A DNA stretch of 39,166 nt, taken from positions 1 through 39,166 of IMG/VR virus record IMGVR_UViG_3300042863_000902; one strand, written 5' to 3'. The notes beneath the pieces are model-generated. The model searched no databases. It saw only the letters and a program-made list of their open reading frames with translations, and was not told the origin of the DNA. Position 1 is the first letter of the stretch, and each line of letters begins with the position of its first letter. Positions 33,187 to 39,166 of this stretch are shown in pieces. This DNA comes from a virus. A program made the translations under genes and the position numbers.

Positions 33187-33211
33187 GGCCCGTTTTATGT
33201 GGTTACGGGCC
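33187..33211. terminator. GC-rich hairpin before HNH-side junction
   Basis: GGCCCG 33187-33192 pairs with CGGGCC 33206-33211; an alternative GGTTAC/GTAACC pairing overlaps it (33201-33206 with the copy near 33225-33230). On the - strand the first stem is followed by ACCTTTT, a weak terminator. The mutual exclusion of the stems could allow switching, but this is speculative. Confidence 0.3.
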
Positions 33212-33263
33212 GGGGTTCAAATGTAACCAGTGAATACCAAACACCGCCACAATCCCCATATCA

Positions 33264-33734
33264 TCAAAATGTTTCTATTAATTTTTTTCCGTTTATTTGA
33301 ACGTGTCTTTCTCCATGATGTTTAGGACACAACCAAATTATATCTAATGGTTTTGAATAATCTTCATGATGTGCTTGTGCTTTATTTCCACAAATACAAC
33401 ATGGATGTCTATGAATTTTGCCAGATCTTAATGCGTTTTTTACTTCATAATGCGCTTTTCTTTTTTCTGGATTTTCAGAAAGCCATTTTTCAATATATTC
33501 TGGTTTTTTATAATTTTTATAAAATCCATTTTCTCTATATTTTCTAGATTTTTCTCTATGCCTTTTTCTTTCGATTAAAACCCACTCAATATCTTTCTCT
33601 TTAATTTTCCTTCTGTCTTCAGAATCTTTTTTAGTGCAATCTTTGCATTTATTTAAATGACCATCACCCATTGCTGGGTGCTTGTAATATTCTGATAAAT
33701 CAAGGTTTCTATTACACTTGAAACATACTTTCAT
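33264..33734 (-). CDS. HNH homing-type endonuclease
   Basis: 156 residues. N-terminal zinc-finger pair CFKC...CKDC (4-33), charged middle, and a C-terminal HNH core CCICGNKAQAHHEDYSKPLD then WLCPKHHGERH. Free-standing HNH enzymes of this shape spread themselves between phage genomes. The gene is clearly more AT-rich than its neighbours, and it is bounded by gene-free gaps, so it was probably inserted between the SSB-like gene and the small-gene cluster. Confidence 0.8.
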   Translation of the reverse strand: MKVCFKCNRNLDLSEYYKHPAMGDGHLNKCKDCTKKDSEDRRKIKEKDIEWVLIERKRHREKSRKYRENGFYKNYKKPEYIEKWLSENPEKRKAHYEVKNALRSGKIHRHPCCICGNKAQAHHEDYSKPLDIIWLCPKHHGERHVQINGKKLIETF

Positions 33735-33769
33735 GATTCAAGAATACTCAAAATGGTTTTCTTGTCAAA

Positions 33770-34285
33770 TCAAAAAGGTATAATTTCATTATCTTCGTCA
33801 TGAGTCTTTTCGACTTTCTGACCAAGTATTGGATAATCTTTTTTCAGTTGCTCAAGAATAGCTTTGCGCTTGCTGCGATACTCTTCTTTGTTCTTATCGC
33901 TTTTAGTGGTGAATGGATTTAGCCAGCGAGCTTTTACTTGCTGTTTCCCTTGCCAATCGCTTTCGTCGCATTGAAGTCGAACTTTTCGACCGATGAAAGA
34001 ATCAAGGCTTGATTCATCATCCCAGTTTCCAGACCATCCGAAAACTTCATTTAATTTTTCTTCTGTTGTTTGCCTGCTTGTTTTGCCAGTTTTTTCGCTA
34101 ACCTTTGATCCAAGGTATCCATACCAAACAGACTCATGGCCGTGCATTTCATTATCTGGCATATCCACGATGCAAGGAATGCGAATGAATGGAACCTTGC
34201 CTTCTGGCTGATCTATCCAACCGTTGCCCGGCTCCTTGACTGTGCAGATATATTTTCCCGGTTTATCAATGTATTTTTTATCCAT
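33770..34285 (-). CDS. probable single-stranded DNA-binding protein
   Basis: 171 residues. The start (YIDKPGKYICTVKEPGNGWI) and strands through about 120 suggest an OB-like fold, and the end DEDNEIIPF is an acidic SSB-type tip (compare DDDIPF in bacterial SSB), which binds partner proteins such as helicase or polymerase. Located next to DnaB-like helicase. It could instead be a recombination-associated protein of DUF669-like type. Start follows AATAAATACT-ATG. Confidence 0.6.
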   Translation of the reverse strand: MDKKYIDKPGKYICTVKEPGNGWIDQPEGKVPFIRIPCIVDMPDNEMHGHESVWYGYLGSKVSEKTGKTSRQTTEEKLNEVFGWSGNWDDESSLDSFIGRKVRLQCDESDWQGKQQVKARWLNPFTTKSDKNKEEYRSKRKAILEQLKKDYPILGQKVEKTHDEDNEIIPF

Positions 34286-34321
34286 AGTATTTATTAGTTT
34301 GTAGCGTTGCTACGCGAGAGA

Positions 34322-34507
34322 TCAGAACTCAAAATCATCTTCCGCGCAAACATTTTTTTTCACAAATTTTTCTTCGTAGATTTTCACTCCAAGATCGTAT
34401 GCTTTCTGAGCATCATCGTATTTGTCTTTCTGCCTTGAAGCCCAGATGTGATTTGCGAAGTCAAGACAATTCATTGCTTCAATGTAGGCGCAATCCGTGT
34501 CACTCAT
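34322..34507 (-). CDS. small acidic helical protein
   Basis: 61 residues, one helix pair (AMNCLDFANHIWASRQKDKY) and a D/E/F-rich end. Unknown. Overlaps the coiled-coil gene by eight bases. Confidence 0.5.
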   Translation of the reverse strand: MSDTDCAYIEAMNCLDFANHIWASRQKDKYDDAQKAYDLGVKIYEEKFVKKNVCAEDDFEF

Positions 34508-34889
34508 TTTGAGATTTTAGCGCACTCAATTCCTTTTCTAGTTCCTCATTTTTTTTTAAGGATTGCGCGTATGCGTTAGATGCCCAAGTCCATTTTTCTT
34601 GCCACTCGGCATTTTGCTTTTCCGCCTTTTCGCGTTCATGCTTTGCGGCGTCGGGATTTTGGTAGAATTGATTATATGCCTTTTCGCGCTCGGCTTCAGC
34701 GGCATCAATAGCTTCCCGCGCTGCTGTTCGTTCTACTTTCAATCGCCTTTTAGTAGATTCTAGTTGCTCCAAAGCTGTATCTCGTTCGCGTTCCATTCGG
34801 CGGCCATGCTCCCACAATACTGGATGGGAGTGCATTGCCGCTTGCCCTAATTGAACCTCAAGGTTATCTGTCTCTGGTGTGTCGCTCAT
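34500..34889 (-). CDS. coiled-coil protein (DTPET type), copy 1
   Basis: 129 residues from ATG 34889, chosen because it follows the AATAAATAT context; an in-frame ATG at 34946 lies inside the helicase gene. Start SDTPETDNLEVQLGQAAMHS then a long charged coiled coil. Related in its first part and RERDTAL motif to the gene at 32435. Function unknown. Confidence 0.55.
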   Translation of the reverse strand: MSDTPETDNLEVQLGQAAMHSHPVLWEHGRRMERERDTALEQLESTKRRLKVERTAAREAIDAAEAEREKAYNQFYQNPDAAKHEREKAEKQNAEWQEKWTWASNAYAQSLKKNEELEKELSALKSQNE

Positions 34890-34893
34890 ATAT

Positions 34894-36144
34894 TTATTTT
34901 TTCTTTTCTTGTTTTTCGATTTGCTCAAAGCGTGAAATTTCTCCACGCATATTCACTGGGAATCCAATGCCTCTAGCACCTCGGCGATTTTTATCAACGA
35001 AAATTGTTGATCCGCTTTTTTCGTGAACGATGCTCAGAACATGGTCTGCATGATGCCCGATTGCGCGAGACTCACGAAGCTTTCCATCGTCATTGAGCTG
35101 GCTTGCGGTGACAACGAGTGACTGGCTCTTGAGTGCTGTCAGCTTGAGTCTGCGAGTCAATTCAGAAATTGCTTGCTCACGATTATCTGATTTCGGCATT
35201 GATACAATTTGTAGGTAGTCTACAATAATTACATCCGCTTTGTTAATGGCCGCAAGTCTGCGAGCCTCTGCATCAATCTCTCCAACTTCAGAAAGATCAT
35301 CACGCAATGTGATTGGCATTTTGACTAAAGCCTGAAGCGCATTGGCAATTTCTTTGAAGGATGCAACGAATGATGTTCCATCTCCAAAGTCACCTTGGTT
35401 TACGATTCGCTTGCCAATCAGATTTGATGCCATTCGGCGAAGGATAGACTTGCACGGCATTTCAAGACTGAAGATGGCAACTGACTTTCCATCTAGCAAT
35501 GCCTCCAGAGCAATCTGGTAAAGAAGGATTGATTTACCTCCTGATGTTTGCGCTCCGACAACAACCATCTCTCCACGATTGAATCCACCACCGAATCCCA
35601 AATCAAGATCCACCATTCCAGTTTTGAATGTGTCTAGCTTGTTCTTGTTCTCAAGATCATCGACTAGCTCGACAACGTGCTGATTGATCGTCTTGATTTC
35701 GCTATCTGTGATAATGCAGTTGGAAATCTCCTCTGCAAGATCACTCAAGTCCATTCGCATATCACGAATATCTCGGTCTGCATTTGAGAGAACCTTGATT
35801 GCATCTCGGTATGATTTCGCTTTTACAAGTTGAAGCCTGTAGTCATCAGCAATCGAAACTGAAACAGGGCCGGGGGCAATGTAGATTGTCTGGATCATCT
35901 CCATTACGGAATTTGATCCTCCAACCTCTGAAAGCTTCCCATTTGTCTCTAGCTCTGAAATGACCGCTATTGCTGTTATCTCTCCTGTTCGGCTGTAGAC
36001 TGCTTCAACTGCTTCAAAAACGCTTCTGGTGGCATTCTGGAAGAAATACGAAGGCTCCCAGTGAAGTTGTGAATAGCAATCTGGATTTGATATGATCAGA
36101 GAGATGGCTGCGTTCTCTGCTGTGTTTGCGATAGGGATAGTCAT
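34894..36144 (-). CDS. dnaB: DnaB-type replicative helicase
   Basis: 416 residues. N-terminal helical domain (AENAAISLIISNP, 9-21), linker, then RecA-like core: Walker A GAQTSGGKS (197-205), SLEMP (226-230), Walker B VIIVDYLQ (305-312), and ASQLN...GKLRESRAIGHHAD (347-366), the usual DnaB order. The ring hexamer unwinds DNA at the phage fork, loaded by the upstream winged-helix protein. Start overlaps the methyltransferase stop by one base (TAATG). No primase domain fused. Confidence 0.85.
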   Translation of the reverse strand: MTIPIANTAENAAISLIISNPDCYSQLHWEPSYFFQNATRSVFEAVEAVYSRTGEITAIAVISELETNGKLSEVGGSNSVMEMIQTIYIAPGPVSVSIADDYRLQLVKAKSYRDAIKVLSNADRDIRDMRMDLSDLAEEISNCIITDSEIKTINQHVVELVDDLENKNKLDTFKTGMVDLDLGFGGGFNRGEMVVVGAQTSGGKSILLYQIALEALLDGKSVAIFSLEMPCKSILRRMASNLIGKRIVNQGDFGDGTSFVASFKEIANALQALVKMPITLRDDLSEVGEIDAEARRLAAINKADVIIVDYLQIVSMPKSDNREQAISELTRRLKLTALKSQSLVVTASQLNDDGKLRESRAIGHHADHVLSIVHEKSGSTIFVDKNRRGARGIGFPVNMRGEISRFEQIEKQEKKK

Positions 36145-37091
36145 TAAAATAAACTTGGTTGAACTTTTGATAGTCTTTGGTTGATGAGCGGAATGTATTC
36201 TGGATTTAACTCACAGAGTATCGCGTTCCTTCCTTCTTCCATGGCTACCTCCGCAGTAGTTCCGCTTCCTCCAAATGGATCGAGAACCACGCCACCTTTA
36301 GGGCATCCTGCTAAAATACATGGTCGAATCAATTCTGGAGGATATGTTGCAAAGTGCGCTCCTGAATATGGTTTAGTGGTTACAGTCCAAACGCTTCTTT
36401 TGTTTCTTAAATCATTGTTTCCAACGGCTTTCATATTTCCATTTGTTTTGAATGGAACTCTATTACTTCCTATTTGATCCTCTATGTTTTGATTTAATCT
36501 TTCTTTGCTTGATTCTGAAACTGGCTCCTTAATTGATTCAATATCATAATAATACTTTGAAGATTTAGACATAAGAAAGATATACTCATGCGCCTTCGTG
36601 CATCGGTCTGTAACGCTTTCAGGCATGGGGTTTGGCTTATGCCATATTATGTCTTGTCGTAGATACCAACCGTCAGCTTGCAGGGCGAAGGCTACTCGCC
36701 AAGGGATTCCGATAAGGTCTTTAGGCTTGCAGTCTGGGGCATATGTTTTTACAAGCGAACCTAAAACTGTTCCTTTATTAGTTCCTTGCTTGCCTCCTTC
36801 TTGATGGCTCCCGTCTGCATTTCGACCCTTTCCTGACCCTGCGTAGCTATCTCCGAGATTGAGCCAAAGCGTTCCATCATCACGAAGAACTCGCTTCACT
36901 TCGTTGAACACTTCCACCATTTTTTGCACGAATGCTTCTGGTGTTTCTTCAAGGCCAATCTGCCCATCGTGGCCGTAGTCACGAAGTCCAAAGTAAGGCG
37001 GTGAAGTTACGCAGCAGTTCACGGATTTGTCTGGAAGCGTCTTCATCATCTCGATGCAGTCGCCATTTAGTATTTCAGTTTTCATAAGCAT
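36144..37091 (-). CDS. beta-class DNA methyltransferase
   Basis: 315 residues. Motif IV TSPPYFGLRDYG (29-40) precedes motif I-like DPFGGSGTT (271-279), the order of beta-class enzymes methylating adenine N6 or cytosine N4. No restriction gene is nearby, so it is an orphan, perhaps protecting phage DNA or setting expression. A second in-frame ATG at 37085 would give an ATGA overlap with the upstream stop; 37091 is kept because of an AGGA eight bases upstream. Confidence 0.85.
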   Translation of the reverse strand: MLMKTEILNGDCIEMMKTLPDKSVNCCVTSPPYFGLRDYGHDGQIGLEETPEAFVQKMVEVFNEVKRVLRDDGTLWLNLGDSYAGSGKGRNADGSHQEGGKQGTNKGTVLGSLVKTYAPDCKPKDLIGIPWRVAFALQADGWYLRQDIIWHKPNPMPESVTDRCTKAHEYIFLMSKSSKYYYDIESIKEPVSESSKERLNQNIEDQIGSNRVPFKTNGNMKAVGNNDLRNKRSVWTVTTKPYSGAHFATYPPELIRPCILAGCPKGGVVLDPFGGSGTTAEVAMEEGRNAILCELNPEYIPLINQRLSKVQPSLF

Positions 37092-37717
37092 GGACGGTAT
37101 CCTTCAGTGATTCCAAGTGTGGATTTTTGTTTGGGCATTGGCTTTTCGATTCGATTAAGCCAGTTGGTGACGAAGCGGCGAGTCTTCTTGCGGTCTTGGT
37201 GAGTAAGAAGCCAAGCGTCGATTCTTTTGAGTTCTACATCAATATCAATGTAGTCATAGATTTTCTTGAGTTCAGCTACAAATTCTTCAGTTGTTCGTGT
37301 GTCTTTATTCTCTTTAGTTCTTTTTTCATTATTATAGTTCTTAGTAGTGGGCGATTTTACCGAATCGGGATTTTCCGCTTTCGGGTTTTCCCGTTTCGGA
37401 ATTTCATCAAATGGAGATTCAAGATTCGGCGAGTCATAAACGAAATACTCCCATCCTCCGGGTTCTGCTCCGCTCCTTGGCCTACGCCAAATGTAATGAG
37501 CCTCTACAAGCTCAGAGATCCCCGTAGAAACGCTTTCCGTTCCATCCTTGGATGCCGTAGCCAAATGGGAGATATGAACCTCCCAATCGGCTGGCAGCGA
37601 CAAAAGGTATGACAACAGCCCTTTGGCCTTGAATGACAGCTTCTCGCTATGAAGAAACTCGTTTGGAACTACAGTGAAGTTTGCAGTTCGCTTCTGTCTG
37701 AAAATATTTTTACTCAT
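37082..37717 (-). CDS. winged-helix replication protein
   Basis: 211 residues. Residues 13-80 (FTVVPNEFLHSEKLSFKAKG, LLSYLLSLPADWEVHI, then ESVSTGISELVEAHYI) form a typical phage replication-initiator wHTH. A low-complexity linker (KRENPKAENPDSVKSP) leads to a C-terminal helical part (DVELKRIDAWLLTHQDRKK then RFVTNWLNRIEKPMP), reminiscent of DnaD-like or helicase-loader ends. Probably binds the origin and recruits the DnaB-like helicase two genes downstream. Confidence 0.65.
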   Translation of the reverse strand: MSKNIFRQKRTANFTVVPNEFLHSEKLSFKAKGLLSYLLSLPADWEVHISHLATASKDGTESVSTGISELVEAHYIWRRPRSGAEPGGWEYFVYDSPNLESPFDEIPKRENPKAENPDSVKSPTTKNYNNEKRTKENKDTRTTEEFVAELKKIYDYIDIDVELKRIDAWLLTHQDRKKTRRFVTNWLNRIEKPMPKQKSTLGITEGYRPCL

Positions 37718-38048
37718 TTTTATCAGCTACAGATTTTCTTGTGTTGAAGCATCCAGCTAGATCGGCTTCTTGTTCCATGATTTTGCGAGCGTAGAACGCC
37801 CTGTATTCATTCGGAAGCTTATATTCCTCACTACCATGAGTTGTGACATAATGCTTCCATCTCAAGACTTCGTAGAGCATTCCAATCCCCATCGTCCTGC
37901 TTCTATTATTTTGCAATACCTCTCTCGCAAGTGAAACAAGGCAATTGTAAACATCTGGATTTTCTACATGGTATTTCTCAAATCGCTCTGGAAGTGATGG
38001 TTGTTTATCTTCGTTAAATAGATTAAGTATTTTTTGTATTGTGTTCAT
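37710..38048 (-). CDS. small phage-conserved protein, unknown
   Basis: 112 residues, helical (LPERFEKYHVENPDVYNCLV then GIGMLYEVLRWKHYVTT). This pattern, RFxxxHxxNPxVY...mLxEVLRW, recurs in phage replication modules in my recollection; function unknown. Overlaps the wHTH protein by eight bases. Confidence 0.6.
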   Translation of the reverse strand: MNTIQKILNLFNEDKQPSLPERFEKYHVENPDVYNCLVSLAREVLQNNRSRTMGIGMLYEVLRWKHYVTTHGSEEYKLPNEYRAFYARKIMEQEADLAGCFNTRKSVADKNE

Positions 38049-38227
38049 TTGTATATTTCTTTAATTGTTTCTTGTAGCGTTTGTGACACTCCTTCAGATA
38101 TTCTTGATCCTGTGCATTCTTTGATTAGCTTTTCTAGCTTAGAAAGTATTTCAGTATGCTTATTGATTCGCTTCTCAAGTGACTCGATTGAATCAAGTAA
38201 TTGTTTATTATTTATTATAAGGCTCAT
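38045..38227 (-). CDS. small coiled-coil protein
   Basis: 60 residues, one coiled coil (LLDSIESLEKRINKHTEILS). ATGA overlap with the gene after it. Unknown. Confidence 0.5.
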   Translation of the reverse strand: MSLIINNKQLLDSIESLEKRINKHTEILSKLEKLIKECTGSRISEGVSQTLQETIKEIYK

Positions 38228-38229
38228 AT

Positions 38230-38454
38230 TTATTTCATTCCGAATATTGACATTAGATCATTTATTGATGCTGACCTTGGTTGAAAACTCTGCTCTGTTT
38301 TTTCAACATGCTCTTCTTCTCCATCGTAATATGCAGTGTCCCAAGTGGTATCGAATAGCTTTTTCAATCCCCTTGCTGACATTGTGACATTTCCATCTCC
38401 TTCAAATGATGGATTCTTCTTAACATATATTCTCCACAATTCACTCTTCGTCAT
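38230..38454 (-). CDS. small phage-conserved protein, unknown
   Basis: 74 residues from the MTKSELWRIYVKKNPSF start; the upstream extension is low-complexity leucine and lies in the neighbour. KNPSFEGDGNVTMSARGLKK followed by LFDTTWDTAY resembles a short family with a NPSF...G(L/V)xKxFDxTW core seen in phages. Role unknown. Confidence 0.6.
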   Translation of the reverse strand: MTKSELWRIYVKKNPSFEGDGNVTMSARGLKKLFDTTWDTAYYDGEEEHVEKTEQSFQPRSASINDLMSIFGMK

Positions 38455-38758
38455 ATACTTCTCCCTCATTAAATGTTTGATCAACAGCAAAAGCAAGATC
38501 AATTCTTGCCCACTTCTCGCCATTCTCCTCACCAGAAATCAAATTTACAATAAATCCTCCAGTGCTAACAGATTCATCTTGCTTGATAGCCAAACGCATA
38601 AGACTTCTTGCCTCTTGCCTAATCTCATATTCTTCTGGAGTAGTCTTGCTGTCCTTCCATATCCAATTAAGATGCTGCATTACTGATTCAACTTTGCGAA
38701 AGTCGAATGAATCCATTATTTCATCGACTTGATTGTTTAATACTTCTTTTTTTGTCAT
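38441..38758 (-). CDS. small protein, unknown
   Basis: 105 residues from ATG 38758, chosen for its AAATAAATAT-ATG context over an upstream start inside the next gene. Helical first half (NNQVDEIMDSFDFRKVESVM), beta-rich end (STGGFIVNLISGEENGEKWA). Possibly a nucleotide- or replication-associated protein; no motif supports a specific function. Confidence 0.55.
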   Translation of the reverse strand: MTKKEVLNNQVDEIMDSFDFRKVESVMQHLNWIWKDSKTTPEEYEIRQEARSLMRLAIKQDESVSTGGFIVNLISGEENGEKWARIDLAFAVDQTFNEGEVYDEE

Positions 38759-38787
38759 ATATTTATTTGTTGTGGTTTTGTTACTAA

Positions 38788-39132
38788 TTAGAATGCCATT
38801 AGGCGAAGTTTGATGCGATATTCTGGATAGCCTACTGCCTTGAGGCATTCAGCTATCATGTTTAGTGGAACTGGCTCTGTTTCCTCTCTTGAGTCAAATT
38901 GGAGCCAATGGTCAAACTCAGTCCAACGATTGGCTACTAGTTTATCGCTCCAGAAGTCCCACCAGATCATCCTTGCAGTCTGTCCCCTTGCAACCTCTGG
39001 AAGTGAATTGACCTTATCAACCCATTCTTGTGGTTTAATTTTGCGAAGAGAAACCCATTGCTGGATTGCTTCTTTCTCGTTCTCGTCAAGCTTGTGCCTG
39101 CTTTTCTGTTTGTATCCTGTTCTGATTCTCAT
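38788..39132 (-). CDS. small basic helical protein, unknown
   Basis: 114 residues. Basic start (MRIRTGYKQKSRHKLDENEK), helical, with W-rich middle (ARMIWWDFWSDKLVANRWTE). First leftward gene visible; start follows AAATAAATAAAT-ATG. Unknown. Confidence 0.55.
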   Translation of the reverse strand: MRIRTGYKQKSRHKLDENEKEAIQQWVSLRKIKPQEWVDKVNSLPEVARGQTARMIWWDFWSDKLVANRWTEFDHWLQFDSREETEPVPLNMIAECLKAVGYPEYRIKLRLMAF

Positions 39133-39166
39133 ATTTATTTATTTTTATTTTTAGTTTGGATCATCT

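Overview
The window is part of a tailed double-stranded DNA phage genome or prophage-like contig, most like a podovirus with a T7-style short tail. It holds a long rightward morphogenesis block (about 583-31332) and a leftward replication block (about 39132-31618) that converge on a structured, apparently gene-free stretch at 31333-31617. Terminase, portal and DNA polymerase genes are not seen, so the window is probably a fragment of a larger genome. The host cannot be fixed from sequence alone. Shine-Dalgarno sites are scarce: starts sit behind A-rich or A/C-only leaders or behind a recurring AAATAAATAT-ATG context. One fibre gene carries autotransporter-associated beta-strand repeats, a repeat type that is very abundant in Verrucomicrobia. 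A verrucomicrobial or Bacteroidetes-like host is therefore an inference, not an observation.

Layout, left to right. Positions 1-582 hold a hairpin, a putative promoter and a roughly 250-base structured leader before the probable major capsid gene (583-1791). Next comes a battery of adhesion or fibre genes (1863-7039). They share interchangeable N-terminal and C-terminal modules and include Mtd-like N-termini, an autotransporter-type repeat protein, and a collagen-like fibre with a CBM5/12-like insert. A lysis cassette follows (7082-8206): two holin-like proteins, a spanin-like lipoprotein and a CHAP-type endolysin. Then come a metallophosphoesterase, a small winged-helix-like protein and an HExxH metalloprotein (8213-9451). 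A second collagen-like fibre (9496-12081) and a fibre with 17-residue repeats and a Peptidase_S74 chaperone (12134-13534) follow.

The tail and ejection block (13536-29038) has an adaptor-like protein swollen by repeat domains, a nozzle-like protein, two pairs of tandem paralogous Q/A-rich proteins, and two large probable internal virion proteins. Between the two paralog pairs sits a cassette of a PAPS-reductase-family enzyme overlapping a YkgJ-type cysteine-cluster protein. The tail end of the rightward block (29082-31332) is a string of small genes, including an Erv1/ALR-like sulfhydryl-oxidase-type protein and a basic DUF5872-like protein.

The leftward block encodes, in transcription order, several small proteins, a winged-helix replication protein, a beta-class DNA methyltransferase, a DnaB-type helicase, coiled-coil proteins, a probable SSB with an SSB-like acidic C-terminus, an HNH endonuclease, small membrane and SHOCT-like proteins, a RusA-like resolvase and a lipoprotein. 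Many genes overlap by 1-4 bases (ATGA or TAATG), which suggests translationally coupled operons.
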